Assembly (NCBI RefSeq): GCF_016461715.1
Contig: NZ_JAEMUI010000010.1
Coordinates: 62,001-126,000 of the forward strand
DNA: 64,000 bases
Origin: Marinomonas spartinae
Lineage (GTDB): Bacteria > Pseudomonadota > Gammaproteobacteria > Pseudomonadales > Marinomonadaceae
Direction of reading: 5' to 3'
The notes beneath the pieces are model-generated. The model was not told where the DNA came from. It saw only the letters and a program-made list of their open reading frames with translations, and made no database searches. Each line of letters begins with the position of its first letter. Within the stretch, counting starts at the first letter, position 1. A program made the position numbers and the translations under genes. Below, piece by piece: positions 1 through 12,011 of the stretch.

Positions 1-515
1 GCCAGCGGGTCTTGCTCGGTGCGGGATAAATCGGCAATACGAATTTGCGTTGGATCAGTTTGACCACCAGCTCCACCCACTGTAATGATCTTGTGCTTAT
101 TACGTTTACACCAAGCGATAAGTGCTGCTTTAGGCTTTAAACTATCAATAGCATCCACAATATAGTCAAACTTCTCGGACAGTAGCTCAGGGATGTTGTC
201 AGGCGTGATAAAGTCTTCAATGCAGGTTACTTGGCATTCAGGGTTAATCAGTTTTATACGCTCTTCCATAGCATCCACTTTAGGCTTGCCTATATTGCCA
301 TCGAGGGCATGGATTTGACGATTGGTATTGGTAACACACACATCGTCCATATCGATCAGCGTAATATGACCAATGCCAGAGCGAGCCAGAGCTTCTGCTG
401 CCCAGGAACCCACCCCACCAATACCGATAACACACACCTTCGCCTTAGCAAAGACGTCGTAAGCGGCATCGCCATACAAACGGCGAATGCCACCAAACCG
501 TTGATCGTTTGACAA
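1..515 (-). CDS. tcdA: tRNA threonylcarbamoyladenosine dehydratase TcdA (5' part, runs off the window)
   Basis: Reading leftward from a TTG codon at 513-515 gives a ThiF/MoeB/E1-like adenylating protein. The nucleotide-binding motif GIGGVGSWAAEALARSG lies near residues 30-46, followed by LIDMDDVCVTNTNRQIHA and the VDAIDSLKPK segment typical of TcdA (CsdL/YgdL). The family converts t6A37 in tRNAs to its cyclic form using ATP. The start is TTG because a good Shine-Dalgarno (AGGAGA, complement of 521-526) stands five bases upstream and no in-frame ATG is better placed. About 171 codons are present; the C-terminal third lies outside the window. It is divergent from the TrmB-type regulator. Recognition as an E1-like protein is secure; the assignment to TcdA rather than a MoeB/ThiF paralogue rests on motif style. 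Confidence 0.85.
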   Translation of the reverse strand, partial: MSNDQRFGGIRRLYGDAAYDVFAKAKVCVIGIGGVGSWAAEALARSGIGHITLIDMDDVCVTNTNRQIHALDGNIGKPKVDAMEERIKLINPECQVTCIEDFITPDNIPELLSEKFDYIVDAIDSLKPKAALIAWCKRNKHKIITVGGAGGQTDPTQIRIADLSRTEQDPL

Positions 516-631
516 TTTTCTCTCCTCGCAGGTAGAACGTCCTGCGCTTTTTCTTTCAATACGTGTATTCTGTTACTCGATATGATGTCTTCACACTAAC
601 AACCATTCAACATTGACCAACTGTAAGCGAT

Positions 632-1372
632 ATGATCGAGCAAAACCTTGAACAACTAGGCCTAACACCAAGAGAATCTCTACTGTACCAAACCCTATTA
701 AAACTGGGCCCCTCTTCTATCCGCGATATTGCCGAACACAGCGGTATTAACCGAGGTACCGCCTACGAATCCCTTAAGCAATTACAAAGCAAAGGAGTCG
801 TCAGTTATTTCCCTAAAGGGAAAAGGCGCTTTTTTACGGCGGAAGATCCAGAGATTTTACTCAGCCTTGCGGAAGATCGGCGTCATCGTTTAGATAAAAC
901 CATTGAAACCCTCAAAACCACCATCATTCCTAACTTACATCAGCAACAGCCTGAATATCATCACACTAACGTACGCTATTATGAAGGGGACGATGGCATC
1001 GAATGGGTATTGCGCGATATTCTAAACGTCGTGTCGCAACAAGACCACAAAGAATATTGTGTGTTTTCCTCCAAACCGATTCGACCTTACTTATATCGCC
1101 CTTTTCCTAACTATACAAAACAGCGAGTGAAACTGGGTATCAATGTAAAAGTGATTGCCCTAGGAGAAGGGGGAGAAGAGGCGGAACTATCACAACGAAA
1201 ATGGATAAAAACCGAAGGCTCCGTGGATGCCAGCTACATTGCGATCTATCCACCAAAATGTGCCATCATCTCTCTTGTCAGCAAGAACTTTCCATCGGCC
1301 GTAGTTTTAGAATCCAAAGACATCGCCAGCGCCCAACAAATTATCTTTGATACCCTTTGGAAGATGCTCTAG
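632..1372 (+). CDS. TrmB-family transcriptional regulator
   Basis: A 246-residue protein starting with a winged helix-turn-helix (residues about 5-70; LGLTPRESLLYQTLLKLGPSS is the characteristic TrmB opening) and a short coiled linker. The C-terminal part (about 105-246) resembles the effector-binding region of TrmB-like proteins. In archaea TrmB proteins sense sugars; bacterial members are poorly characterised, so the ligand here is unknown. It stands alone between divergent tcdA and the AT-rich gene pair, so its target is not evident from context. It has ordinary base composition for the window, unlike the genes that follow. DNA binding is well supported, the regulated genes are not. Confidence 0.75.
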   Translation: MIEQNLEQLGLTPRESLLYQTLLKLGPSSIRDIAEHSGINRGTAYESLKQLQSKGVVSYFPKGKRRFFTAEDPEILLSLAEDRRHRLDKTIETLKTTIIPNLHQQQPEYHHTNVRYYEGDDGIEWVLRDILNVVSQQDHKEYCVFSSKPIRPYLYRPFPNYTKQRVKLGINVKVIALGEGGEEAELSQRKWIKTEGSVDASYIAIYPPKCAIISLVSKNFPSAVVLESKDIASAQQIIFDTLWKML

Positions 1373-1474
1373 GTATCTGGTCAGTTACACTCTTTTACAT
1401 AAAGGTGATTTTCCGCTACCATCAGACAATCAAAAACACTTACTCTAGGGACCTTTCTGAAAAAGGATTTTTTT

Positions 1475-2416
1475 ATGTTATCGCCAAGTGAACGAAGAGC
1501 TGCCTACCCACAAGCCCTATCCAGCCAACAGGCTCAAAGACTGCAATCCACCATGCTTCGAAATAAATATGAGCTATATATTATTTCATTATATGAAATG
1601 GATAAAATCATTGAGTCCGCCATGAAATCAGGCAAAAAAATTTCCGAAGACCTTTGGAAAAAAGTTAAATGGGTTGCTGAAAAATCAGCAAACTACTACG
1701 CCACTAGTGAAGACATAATCACTGTCACTAAAATTGTTGGGGAACTTGGTGGAATAGCGGCTAAAGTACAAATTAGAAACTATAAAGGTAAACCTCATAT
1801 TATATTTAAGGGCAATCCTGAACTTCGAAAAACCTTATCTAAAAGGGTCTATAAACTAAAAGACGCGAGGATAGTAAAACTTGGTTTAGGGCGCGCTCCT
1901 TTAATAAATGGTATTAAAGAAGGAGGGATACTAACGATTTATCTCGTTACCGCTTATAGAGTCTTAGACTACTTTCTGACAGATAATATGACATTAACAC
2001 AGTTAGTCGGCACACTTGCAACAGATATTGTGAAAATTGGTATAGCAACTGGGTTATCAATTGGAGCAGCTATGTATGCAACAGGTGCAGTATTATTTTC
2101 AAGTTTTGCAATAGGACCGTTGATTGCAGTAATTATTGTTGGAGCAGCTACGTCTTATTTTTTGGATAAATTTGACTCTGATTTTCACATTACAAAGCAA
2201 GTAATAGAGGCAATTGATAATACAGTAAAATCAATACATAAAAACACTAACAACTTAAAAAGAAACGTTAGTAGAGCAATAGAAAGTGAAAAAAGAGATG
2301 CGCTCAATTTCATCAATAGAAATTTTAATCACATAATATATCAAGGTGAAAAGATTTTATTTCGAGAAATAACAAAAAGAATAGACAATATTTTCTCCAT
2401 GTATCCAAAACTTTGA
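1475..2416 (+). CDS. putative membrane-active toxin/effector of unknown family
   Basis: A 313-residue protein that I cannot name with confidence. Residues 1-90 are helical and charged. Residues about 155-235 carry a hydrophobic core with alternating Gly/Ala-rich stretches (GIATGLSIGAAMYATGAV, then FAIGPLIAVIIVGAATSYF) able to form a helical hairpin in a membrane. The last 80 residues are a basic amphipathic helix. From memory, an ILTIYLVTAYRVLDYFLTD-like segment followed by LTQLVGTLATDIVKIGIA recurs in bacterial toxin or effector C-termini, and the hairpin is reminiscent of pore formers. The gene is clearly more AT-rich than its neighbours and is followed after 15 bp by a small membrane protein, as in toxin-immunity pairs. 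The SD AAAAGGA (1461-1467) is also the 3' arm of a small hairpin (CCTTT/AAAGG). Function is inferred. Confidence 0.6.
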   Translation: MLSPSERRAAYPQALSSQQAQRLQSTMLRNKYELYIISLYEMDKIIESAMKSGKKISEDLWKKVKWVAEKSANYYATSEDIITVTKIVGELGGIAAKVQIRNYKGKPHIIFKGNPELRKTLSKRVYKLKDARIVKLGLGRAPLINGIKEGGILTIYLVTAYRVLDYFLTDNMTLTQLVGTLATDIVKIGIATGLSIGAAMYATGAVLFSSFAIGPLIAVIIVGAATSYFLDKFDSDFHITKQVIEAIDNTVKSIHKNTNNLKRNVSRAIESEKRDALNFINRNFNHIIYQGEKILFREITKRIDNIFSMYPKL

Positions 2417-2431
2417 TAGTGATTACATATT

Positions 2432-2887
2432 ATGAATTCAGAATTTAAAAAAAATATTATATATAAATTTTTTGGCCCTCTCTGTTTTTTATTATTAGGA
2501 GTAGTATCATTATTTTTCTTTATCCAAAGTATATGTAGTTTATTCACTACAGGAAACAATGATTTTGTTTTAGTAAATCAAGGATCTTACTATATGTTTG
2601 GGGTATCTATTTTTTCGTTGTTCTTTTCATTGAGTGAACTATGGCATCAATGGATTGTAAAGGGACCTATTAATGGTATCTGGATAAAAATAGTACCTAA
2701 AGTCATTATATTAAGCCTTATAATAACTCTTTTATTACCACATATTATTTATTACTTTGCAGATCATTATCTAGTCAATCATGGTTACCAAGTTTGTGAG
2801 GCCGCATCGAGAAGTTGGCTTTATATCCATAAAATCGTTTATGTTCATCCACCCCAAGCATGCTATAAGACACTTGTCTTCCCTTAG
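2432..2887 (+). CDS. small integral membrane protein, possible immunity protein (DUF1240-like)
   Basis: A 151-residue protein with about three hydrophobic segments (residues about 12-32, 50-66 and 88-108) and a short C-terminal tail containing two cysteines (GYQVCEAASRSW and PPQACYK). The TM-rich body followed by a G-Y-x-x-C...C tail resembles proteins annotated DUF1240 in Enterobacterales, which often lie beside toxins; this is recognition from memory. It follows the putative membrane-active protein by 15 bp, shares its low GC content and ends at the bidirectional terminator before atpC. The simplest reading is an inner-membrane immunity protein for the upstream product. No catalytic motif is visible. 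Confidence 0.6.
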   Translation: MNSEFKKNIIYKFFGPLCFLLLGVVSLFFFIQSICSLFTTGNNDFVLVNQGSYYMFGVSIFSLFFSLSELWHQWIVKGPINGIWIKIVPKVIILSLIITLLLPHIIYYFADHYLVNHGYQVCEAASRSWLYIHKIVYVHPPQACYKTLVFP

Positions 2888-2910
2888 GAAGAAGCATAAA
2901 AAAAGATATA

Positions 2911-2938
2911 AAAAAAGCAGCCATTCGGCTGCTTTTTT
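2911..2938. terminator. bidirectional rho-independent terminator
   Basis: Six A residues, GCAGCC, a four-base loop (ATTC), GGCTGC and six T residues form a symmetrical hairpin between the convergent small membrane-protein gene (plus) and atpC (minus). It can stop transcription from both sides. Confidence 0.9.
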
Positions 2939-2963
2939 GATTTCAGATTCCAGCACGTGCCTT

Positions 2964-3383
2964 TTATTTATGACGGAACTGCTGGATAGTACGCAAGCGC
3001 GCGACGGCTTCTGCCAATTCCGCTGTTGCACGAGAATAATCGACGTCTGGTTTTTGGTTCGCTAAAAGCTCTTGCGCATGTTGCTTCGCTTTTAGTGCCG
3101 CTTCCTCGTCAAGATCTCTTGCACGAATAGCTGTGTTAGCCAAAACGGTAATGCTGTGTGGTTGAACTTCTAAGAAGCCACCAGACACGAAGATAAACTC
3201 TTCATCACCATTTTCTTTAACCACATGAACAGGACCTGGTTGCAACGTTGTCAGCAATGGAGAATGCCCTGGCATAATGCCTAAGCCACCATAGCTGCCT
3301 GCAGCCGAAAGAGACTTAACGGCTCCGCTAAAGATCTCTTGCTCAGCGCTTACGATATCGCAGTGTACTGCTGTGATAGCCAT
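2964..3383 (-). CDS. atpC: ATP synthase F1 epsilon subunit
   Basis: A 139-residue epsilon subunit, the last gene of the atp operon. The N-terminal beta-sandwich starts [19 protein letters not shown] and includes the conserved [18 protein letters not shown] motif (here [19 protein letters not shown]). The C-terminal helical hairpin (about 90-139) is the regulatory part that can inhibit ATP hydrolysis. The protein sits in the central stalk with gamma and contacts the c-ring. Length is normal for proteobacteria. It follows atpD by 60 bp, and the bidirectional hairpin downstream ends the operon. Confidence 0.97.
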   Translation of the reverse strand: MAITAVHCDIVSAEQEIFSGAVKSLSAAGSYGGLGIMPGHSPLLTTLQPGPVHVVKENGDEEFIFVSGGFLEVQPHSITVLANTAIRARDLDEEAALKAKQHAQELLANQKPDVDYSRATAELAEAVARLRTIQQFRHK

Positions 3384-3443
3384 AAGTTGCCTCTCTTAGT
3401 CAGGCTCAGTAAGAACGCAGTGCGTCCTTACTATGCGTGATGG

Positions 3444-4832
<1,389 letters not shown>

Positions 4833-4848
4833 TTAATACCTAAATACC

Positions 4849-5709
4849 TTAAACCGCTGCCGCGCCGCCAACTATCTCAGAAATTTCCTGAGTAATCGCT
4901 GCTTGACGAGCCTTGTTGTACACCAACTGCAATTCATCAATGATATCGCCTGCGTTGTCGGTTGCGTTTTTCATGGCAATCATTCGAGCGGCCTGTTCAC
5001 ACGCAATGTTTTCAACAACCGCTTGATATACCTGAGACTCTATGTAACGAACCAATAACTCGTTCAAAATATCAACGGCTTCCGGCTCATAAATGTAATC
5101 CCAATGGTGCTTTAACTCTGTATTCTCTTCTGGTTGCAATGGCAAAAGTTGATCAACCTTGGGTTTCTGAGTCATGGTATTCACGAACTCATTAGAAACC
5201 ACATACAAACGGTCAAGACGACCTTCGTCAAATGCATCTAGCATTACTTTTACACTACCAACTAGATCGTCAGCTTTAGGTGTATCACCTAACCCTGTAA
5301 AAGCGGCTGCTACGTTTCCGCCGTAGTTACGGAAGAATGAAACCGCTTTAGAACCAATTGCACAGATATCAACCTGAACACCGGAATCAGAAAACTGCTT
5401 CATTTCTTTTAGTGCGGCTTTGAACACGTTAACGTTCAAACCACCACATAAACCACGATCAGAAGAGACTACGATATAACCAACACGCTTCGCCTCACGC
5501 TCGATAAGGTAACGGTGTTTATACTCAGGATTCGCGTTGGCCAAATGACCAACGACTTGGCGAATTCGTTCCGCATACGGACGAGAAGCGGCCATACGAT
5601 CCTGAGCTTTACGCGTCTTACTGGCGGCTACTTTTTCCATAGCACGAGTAATTTTACGCGTATTGTTAATGCTCGAAATCTGAGTACGTATCTCTTTTCC
5701 GACTGCCAT
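4849..5709 (-). CDS. atpG: ATP synthase F1 gamma subunit
   Basis: A 286-residue rotor shaft. The N-terminal helix ([25 protein letters not shown]) and the C-terminal helix, containing the conserved family segment [18 protein letters not shown], form the coiled coil that turns inside the alpha3beta3 hexamer. The central Rossmann-like domain includes [13 protein letters not shown], the usual gamma signature. Length is typical. It lies between atpA (88 bp upstream) and atpD in the standard order. Confidence 0.97.
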   Translation of the reverse strand: MAVGKEIRTQISSINNTRKITRAMEKVAASKTRKAQDRMAASRPYAERIRQVVGHLANANPEYKHRYLIEREAKRVGYIVVSSDRGLCGGLNVNVFKAALKEMKQFSDSGVQVDICAIGSKAVSFFRNYGGNVAAAFTGLGDTPKADDLVGSVKVMLDAFDEGRLDRLYVVSNEFVNTMTQKPKVDQLLPLQPEENTELKHHWDYIYEPEAVDILNELLVRYIESQVYQAVVENIACEQAARMIAMKNATDNAGDIIDELQLVYNKARQAAITQEISEIVGGAAAV

Positions 5710-5797
5710 AATAGAACTGCCCTTGTGAGAATGTTATTTCACAAACTGCAAAGTAACATTGGTGATGGACTAAGCGAAGAGCCTATCACCAAGCTTA

Positions 5798-7342
5798 TTA
5801 CCAAGTTTGTGTCGCTTTAAACTTCTCGATTGCCGCTTTAAATGTCGCTTCAATCTCGCCGTTAAAATTGCCTGTTTTGTTGATGTCAGCCATTAGTTCA
5901 GCATGTTCGCTGTTCATGTAGCTAATCAACGCACTTTCAAAACTCGCAATCTTGCTTGTTTCAACATCCACAAGGTAGCCATCATTGGCAGCGTAAAGGA
6001 CAATACCCATATCCGCTACAGGCATAGGAGAGAACTGCTTTTGCTTCATCAGTTCAGTAACCTGTTTACCATGTTCTAGCTGCTTACGAGTTGCTTCGTC
6101 TAAGTCAGATGCGAACTGAGCAAACGCTGCCAATTCACGGTACTGAGCTAAGGCCAGACGAATACCACCGCCTAGTTTCTTAACGATCTTAGTCTGTGCT
6201 GCACCACCAACACGAGAAACGGAAATACCCGCGTTCATCGCTGGACGAATACCCGCATTAAACAAGTTCGTTTCCAAGAAAATCTGACCATCTGTGATGG
6301 AGATTACGTTGGTTGGTACGAAAGCAGATACGTCACCACCTTGTGTTTCAATGATAGGCAATGCCGTCAAAGAACCCGTCTTACCTTTTACTTCACCGTT
6401 GGTGAATTTTTCAACGTAATCAACGCTAACACGAGATGCACGTTCTAGAAGACGAGAGTGGAGGTAGAATACGTCACCAGGGTACGCTTCACGACCTGGT
6501 GGACGACGAAGTAGTAACGAAATCTGACGGTAAGCCCAAGCTTGTTTTGTCAAATCATCGTATACGATCAATGCGTCTTCACCGCGATCACGGAAGTATT
6601 CACCCATAGTACAACCTGTGTACGGTGCTAAATACAACATTGCTGCAGGATCAGAAGCTCCCGCCACAACTACCGTGGTGTATGCCATTGCGCCTGCTTC
6701 TTCAAGCTTACGAACAACGTTAGCGATAGTCGATTGTTTTTGACCAATCGCAACGTACACACACTTAATGCCGCTGTCTTTTTGCGCGATGATGGTGTCG
6801 ATTGCCAGTGCTGTTTTACCCACTTGGCGGTCACCGATGATCAACTCACGCTGACCACGACCAACCGGAACCATGGAGTCAACCGCCTTGTAACCTGTTT
6901 GGATAGGCTGATCAACACCTTGACGAGCGATAACGCCTGGCGCGACTTTTTCGACTTTATCTGTCATTTTTGCATTGAGCGCACCTTTGCCGTCGATTGG
7001 GCTACCCAACGCGTCAACAACACGACCAAGCAATTCAGGACCCACTGGAACTTCCAGAATACGACCTGTACATTTTACTTTTTGACCTTCTACAAGGTCT
7101 TGGTATTGACCCAGTACTACCGCACCTACAGAGTCACGCTCTAGGTTCAAGGCCATACCGAAAATACCACCAGGGAATTCGATCATTTCCCCGTACATAA
7201 CATCTGCCAAACCGTGAATCAGAACGATACCGTCTGCCACGCTGACAATTGTGCCCTCATTTTGGGCATCTGAAGAGACATCAAGGTTCTCGATGCGCTT
7301 CTTGATAATCTCGCTGATCTCAGATGGATTCAGTTGCTGCAT
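5798..7342 (-). CDS. atpA: ATP synthase F1 alpha subunit
   Basis: A 514-residue non-catalytic nucleotide-binding subunit. The N-terminus ([20 protein letters not shown]) is the delta-contacting extension. The P-loop GDRQVGKT is near residue 170, and [18 protein letters not shown] matches the alpha/beta family signature region, including the arginine finger in ISVSRVG. Alpha pairs with beta to complete the catalytic sites. Full length, 37 bp after atpH, standard operon position. Confidence 0.98.
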   Translation of the reverse strand: MQQLNPSEISEIIKKRIENLDVSSDAQNEGTIVSVADGIVLIHGLADVMYGEMIEFPGGIFGMALNLERDSVGAVVLGQYQDLVEGQKVKCTGRILEVPVGPELLGRVVDALGSPIDGKGALNAKMTDKVEKVAPGVIARQGVDQPIQTGYKAVDSMVPVGRGQRELIIGDRQVGKTALAIDTIIAQKDSGIKCVYVAIGQKQSTIANVVRKLEEAGAMAYTTVVVAGASDPAAMLYLAPYTGCTMGEYFRDRGEDALIVYDDLTKQAWAYRQISLLLRRPPGREAYPGDVFYLHSRLLERASRVSVDYVEKFTNGEVKGKTGSLTALPIIETQGGDVSAFVPTNVISITDGQIFLETNLFNAGIRPAMNAGISVSRVGGAAQTKIVKKLGGGIRLALAQYRELAAFAQFASDLDEATRKQLEHGKQVTELMKQKQFSPMPVADMGIVLYAANDGYLVDVETSKIASFESALISYMNSEHAELMADINKTGNFNGEIEATFKAAIEKFKATQTW

Positions 7343-7379
7343 GCTACATTCCTCAACCCTGGTTTCAATTTAAGAAACA

Positions 7380-7916
7380 CTAGGAGTTTATCGCCTCGGC
7401 CAGTTTCGTCAATTTACCACGAACTGAGCCGTCGATGATTAAGTCACTGGTACGGATAACCACGCCACCAATCAGGCTTGCGTCTGTTTCGTTAGTTAAG
7501 TTGATCTTACGATCCAACTTCTTCGCTAACGAATCGGCTAATGTTTGTGCTTGTTCTGCTGACAACTCAAAAGCAGACGTCAACTTAACATCGACGGCTT
7601 TTTCATAATTCAGTTTGAACTGTTGAAATAACTCAGAAATCGCAGGTAACAAGAGTAAACGCTTGTTTTCTGCAAGGTTAAGCAAAAATGCTTTACCTTG
7701 TTCAGTGGTTATTTCTTCACAAACCTGTGCCAGAGCGCTCGCTTTCTCTTGCGCACTAAAAGCAGGGTTTCCAAGTGCTGTTTTAAGCTTCGGTTGTTTT
7801 GTAACAGTAGCTAATATGCTCAGCATATTAGCCCATTCTGTAACATGACCTTGCTCACGAGCGACTTCAAAAGCTGCTTTGGCGTATGGCCGCGCGACGG
7901 TTTTAAGTTCAGCCAT
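7380..7916 (-). CDS. atpH: ATP synthase F1 delta subunit
   Basis: A 178-residue delta (OSCP) subunit that ties the top of F1 to the peripheral b stalk. The N-terminal helical domain begins ELKTVARPYAKAAFEVA, the usual delta opening, and the C-terminal part contains the conserved SLIGGVVIRTSDLIIDGSVRGKL segment in shortened view (IGGVVIR...DGSVRGKL). Length is typical. It begins 11 bp after atpF ends, so the two are probably translationally coupled. Confidence 0.96.
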   Translation of the reverse strand: MAELKTVARPYAKAAFEVAREQGHVTEWANMLSILATVTKQPKLKTALGNPAFSAQEKASALAQVCEEITTEQGKAFLLNLAENKRLLLLPAISELFQQFKLNYEKAVDVKLTSAFELSAEQAQTLADSLAKKLDRKINLTNETDASLIGGVVIRTSDLIIDGSVRGKLTKLAEAINS

Positions 7917-7927
7917 TAGATCCTCGC

Positions 7928-8398
7928 TTAAAGCTCTTTGGCGAGCTGTTCAACGATCTCGCTGTGTGCTTTTTCGTCAATAGTGGCGCCTAAAATTTTC
8001 TCGGCACCGGCAAAAGCAAGAGCAGAAACTTGTGCACGCAATGCTTCTTTGGCACGCACAACATCTTGCTCTATTTCAGCCTGAGCCGCTTCGCGAAGAC
8101 GCTTGCCATCAGCAATTGCTTGCTCTTTCGACTCATCGATCAATTGGTTAGCACGTTTGTTAGCTTGTTCGATAATCTGGGCGGCATGTTCCTTGCTTTC
8201 ACGTAACGTTTGAGCGGCTTTTTCTTCAGCCAACTCTAACTCACGTGCTGCTTGGTTTGCTGCTTCAAAACTATCCGCAATCTTTTTCTTACGCTCTTCG
8301 AGCGCTTGCATTATAGGTGGCCATACATATTTCATGCAGAAGGCGATAAAAATCACAAAAGCGATTGCTTGGCCTATAATGGTTGCATTGATATTCAT
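7928..8398 (-). CDS. atpF: ATP synthase Fo b subunit
   Basis: A 156-residue peripheral stalk protein. One N-terminal membrane helix ([21 protein letters not shown], residues about 8-28) is followed by a long charged, alanine-rich helix (about 35-140) that dimerises as a right-handed coiled coil and reaches the delta subunit at the top of F1. Length and layout are normal for E. coli-type b. It lies 43 bp after atpE. Confidence 0.96.
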   Translation of the reverse strand: MNINATIIGQAIAFVIFIAFCMKYVWPPIMQALEERKKKIADSFEAANQAARELELAEEKAAQTLRESKEHAAQIIEQANKRANQLIDESKEQAIADGKRLREAAQAEIEQDVVRAKEALRAQVSALAFAGAEKILGATIDEKAHSEIVEQLAKEL

Positions 8399-8441
8399 GC
8401 CTGTACCTCGTATGTTTGTCCGCTAATGGGGGATTAAAATC

Positions 8442-8684
<243 letters not shown>

Positions 8685-8721
8685 CTATAAACTCAACGTA
8701 AAGTACAAATAAAAACCTAAA

Positions 8722-9591
<870 letters not shown>

Positions 9592-9623
9592 TTACTAAAC
9601 CTCAAATTCTTCTAAGCAATTGT

Positions 9624-9992
9624 TCAATTTTTATGTAAAAAAAATAACACAGCTTGTGTTATTACAAAGCTCGCCAATAAAGTAAAGGCTGTTAGTTTCA
9701 ACAGCCCGAATCCTAATGCAAACATGGCGAGGGTCCAACACCACCTCTCAATCATGCAGCGGTATACTTTATTTAAATCTTTTCTTGGATCCGATTTGTC
9801 TGCTTTTGCAGCGCGAATAAGATGCCATTTCTGCAACAGCGCATTTCCTATGGCAATTGAGCCGCCAAAAATCGCCGCCAGCGCGTTTTCTGTCCCTTGC
9901 ACCCCATAAAACAATGCGGCCAATACGGCTAAGACTAATACCTGAGTAACCAGTAGCTTATTGATAAGCGTCGTATTTAATCTTCTATCCAT
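9624..9992 (-). CDS. atpI: ATP synthase assembly protein AtpI (subunit I)
   Basis: A 122-residue membrane protein with four predicted membrane helices (about 12-30, 34-50, 85-101 and 103-120). AtpI members help assemble or stabilise the c-ring and are dispensable in several bacteria. Sequence conservation in this family is low; the call rests on position at the head of atpBEFHAGDC, size and topology. The operon promoter lies just upstream. Confidence 0.88.
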   Translation of the reverse strand: MDRRLNTTLINKLLVTQVLVLAVLAALFYGVQGTENALAAIFGGSIAIGNALLQKWHLIRAAKADKSDPRKDLNKVYRCMIERWCWTLAMFALGFGLLKLTAFTLLASFVITQAVLFFLHKN

Positions 9993-10055
9993 CAGGCTTT
10001 AGCACCATTCGCAGTGAGTCGTTGCAATTGCACCATGATGAGACAAACATGCGCC

Positions 10056-10083
10056 ATTATAGTTCGATAACCAATAGGGTCAA
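10056..10083 (-). promoter_or_regulatory. sigma70-type promoter of the atp operon
   Basis: On the minus strand TTGACC (complement of 10078-10083) is followed after 16 bp by a perfect TATAAT (complement of 10056-10061), about 60-70 bp before the atpI start. The rest of the 301-bp space between atpI and parB (9993-10293) shows no gene and no convincing terminator for parB. Confidence 0.75.
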
Positions 10084-10293
10084 TCTTTAATTATTGCTTA
10101 CACTAACCTTACATTTGTACCAAAGCGTTAAGACATATGAATTCATGTCACAAACATTAAGGATAAGTAAATGCACAATTAAAATCCGACGCATTATATG
10201 GGTAATACAAACGATGATCAACTTAAACCGCTGTCAAAAAACACTCACTGATTAAGAAGTTCTGGCAATCTTGCGGACGATAATCGGGCCAAT

Positions 10294-11178
10294 TTATTTT
10301 TTCGAGAACAGTTCACTTATCAATAACTCAAGGTGTTCAGGGTTACGATATTCGATCACCACCTTACCTTTTCCTTTTGCTGAAGGCTGAATTTTGACGG
10401 AAGCATTGATTTTTTGGCTAATTCTTTCTGCTTCAGCACTCAAGTCAGGAAGCTCAGGAGCGGCGTTATCTTCTTTAATAGGCGATTGATAATTTTTGAC
10501 TAAGCGTTCGGTTTCACGCACTGATAAGGACTTTGTAACAACTTGTGAAGCGGCTTGAATTTGTTTGTCTTGCTCTAGAGGCAATAACGCTCTAGCGTGC
10601 CCCATTTCAATATCGCCATGCTCTAATAAGCGACGAACTTCTGGCGACAAACCAAGTAAGCGGAGTAAATTGGCGACCGTAGAGCGTGATTTGCCCACTG
10701 TATCAGCTACTTCTTGTTGAGTCAGATGAAAGTCTTCAATCAAACGTTGCAACGCTAACGCCTCTTCAACAGGGTTGAGGTCTTCACGTTGGATGTTCTC
10801 AATGAGGGCAAGCACCACGGCATCGGAATCTTCTACATGACGAATAATAACCGGGACTTGAGTTAACTCAGCTAATTTGGCAGCACGCCAGCGACGTTCA
10901 CCAGCGATAATTTCATACTGGTTAGTACCGTTGGGGCGTACCACAATAGGCTGCATAATGCCTTGGTTACGAATTGATATTGCCAATTCATCCAAGTGTG
11001 CAGGGTTCATATCACGACGAGGTTGGAATTTGCCCTTAGAAAGCCATTCAACCGGTAAATAAGTCAGGCCTTTGATGGCTTCGCTGTGCTCAGATAACTC
11101 AACACTATCGGTCGGCGCTTTTTGTGGTGCCAGTAAAGCGTCCAGACCACGACCTAAGCCTCTTTTTTTCATCGTCAT
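10294..11178 (-). CDS. parB: chromosome partitioning protein ParB
   Basis: A 294-residue ParB/Spo0J protein. The N-terminus has the ParA-activating type opening KKRGLGRGLDALL. The CTP-binding/ParB-N domain contains YEIIAGERRWRAAKLA (the GERRxR motif). A central helix-turn-helix (LTQQEVADTVGKSRSTVANLLRLL) binds parS, and the C-terminal part (about 240-294) dimerises. It loads at parS sites near the origin and spreads as a CTP-dependent clamp. A parS-like site is present at 53,338-53,353. It lies 46 bp downstream of parA in an mnmG-rsmG-parA-parB run. Confidence 0.97.
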   Translation of the reverse strand: MTMKKRGLGRGLDALLAPQKAPTDSVELSEHSEAIKGLTYLPVEWLSKGKFQPRRDMNPAHLDELAISIRNQGIMQPIVVRPNGTNQYEIIAGERRWRAAKLAELTQVPVIIRHVEDSDAVVLALIENIQREDLNPVEEALALQRLIEDFHLTQQEVADTVGKSRSTVANLLRLLGLSPEVRRLLEHGDIEMGHARALLPLEQDKQIQAASQVVTKSLSVRETERLVKNYQSPIKEDNAAPELPDLSAEAERISQKINASVKIQPSAKGKGKVVIEYRNPEHLELLISELFSKK

Positions 11179-11224
11179 GTTTTAACCCTAATTGAAATCA
11201 GATCTTACTTGTCTTTGCGCATTA

Positions 11225-12007
11225 TCACGCAGAGCGTTTACGGATAAATTCACCTGCTAAGGCAAGGTAAGCAATGGCACCACGGGACTCTTTTTCATAA
11301 TGTAAAACAGGCAGTCCATAACTTGGCGCTTCAGCAAGGCGTATATTACGAGGTATCACCGTATCATACACCTTAGAACCGAAATGTTTTTGTAATTGAC
11401 CCGATACATCATGGGTCAAACTAGGGCGAGGATCATACATGGTTCGCAGAATCCCCTCAATTTCTAGTGACGGATTTAAGGCATGGGTAATACGGTCAAT
11501 GGTTTGCAATAACGCCGTCAACCCTTCTAGGGCATAATATTCACATTGAACCGGAATTAACACCCCTTGGGAAGCGGCCAACGCATTGACAGTTAACATG
11601 TTCAGCGCCGGTGGGCAATCAAGCAGGATAAAATCAAAGTCATTATCTACTTCATACAGCCCCGCTCTTAAACGCGTTTCCTTACTGGGCAAGTCCAACA
11701 AAGCCACTTCTGCCCCAGTTAAATCCCCATTGGCGGGCAACACCCAATATTTACCAGGATTAGCCGTCTCTTCCATGACGGGCTTCATCACTTCTTTAAC
11801 GCCATGGGTTCCCACTAAAACATCAAAGACACTCGTATCAAGCTCTTCTTTAATGAGTCCGCTGCCTGTCGTGGCGTTCCCCTGGGGATCAAGGTCGATT
11901 AAAAGCACACGTCGCTTCATCGCGGCCAATGAGGCGGCGAGGTTTACACAGGTCGTGGTTTTACCCACTCCCCCTTTTTGATTCGTGACTGCGATTATTC
12001 TCGCCAT
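11225..12007 (-). CDS. parA: chromosome partitioning ATPase ParA (Soj)
   Basis: A 260-residue ParA/Soj ATPase. The deviant Walker A motif KGGVGKTTTCVNLAA starts at residue 11, followed by the A' motif RVLLIDLDPQGNATTG and the Walker B DFILLDCPPALNML. It drives segregation of ParB-parS complexes. The longer frame reaches 12067, but the start at 12005-12007 (MARIIAVTNQKGG) matches the family, has AAGGATAA upstream and begins four bases after the rsmG stop, so translational coupling is likely. Confidence 0.97.
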   Translation of the reverse strand: MARIIAVTNQKGGVGKTTTCVNLAASLAAMKRRVLLIDLDPQGNATTGSGLIKEELDTSVFDVLVGTHGVKEVMKPVMEETANPGKYWVLPANGDLTGAEVALLDLPSKETRLRAGLYEVDNDFDFILLDCPPALNMLTVNALAASQGVLIPVQCEYYALEGLTALLQTIDRITHALNPSLEIEGILRTMYDPRPSLTHDVSGQLQKHFGSKVYDTVIPRNIRLAEAPSYGLPVLHYEKESRGAIAYLALAGEFIRKRSA

Positions 12008-12011
12008 GCTA

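Noticed and set aside
2952..2961. CACGTG core near the atpC stop as a second parS
   Set aside because: Only the six-base core matches; flanks do not fit the parS consensus.
2771..3065. Frames on both strands across the terminator before atpC
   Set aside because: They run through the hairpin and overlap real genes; no coding evidence.
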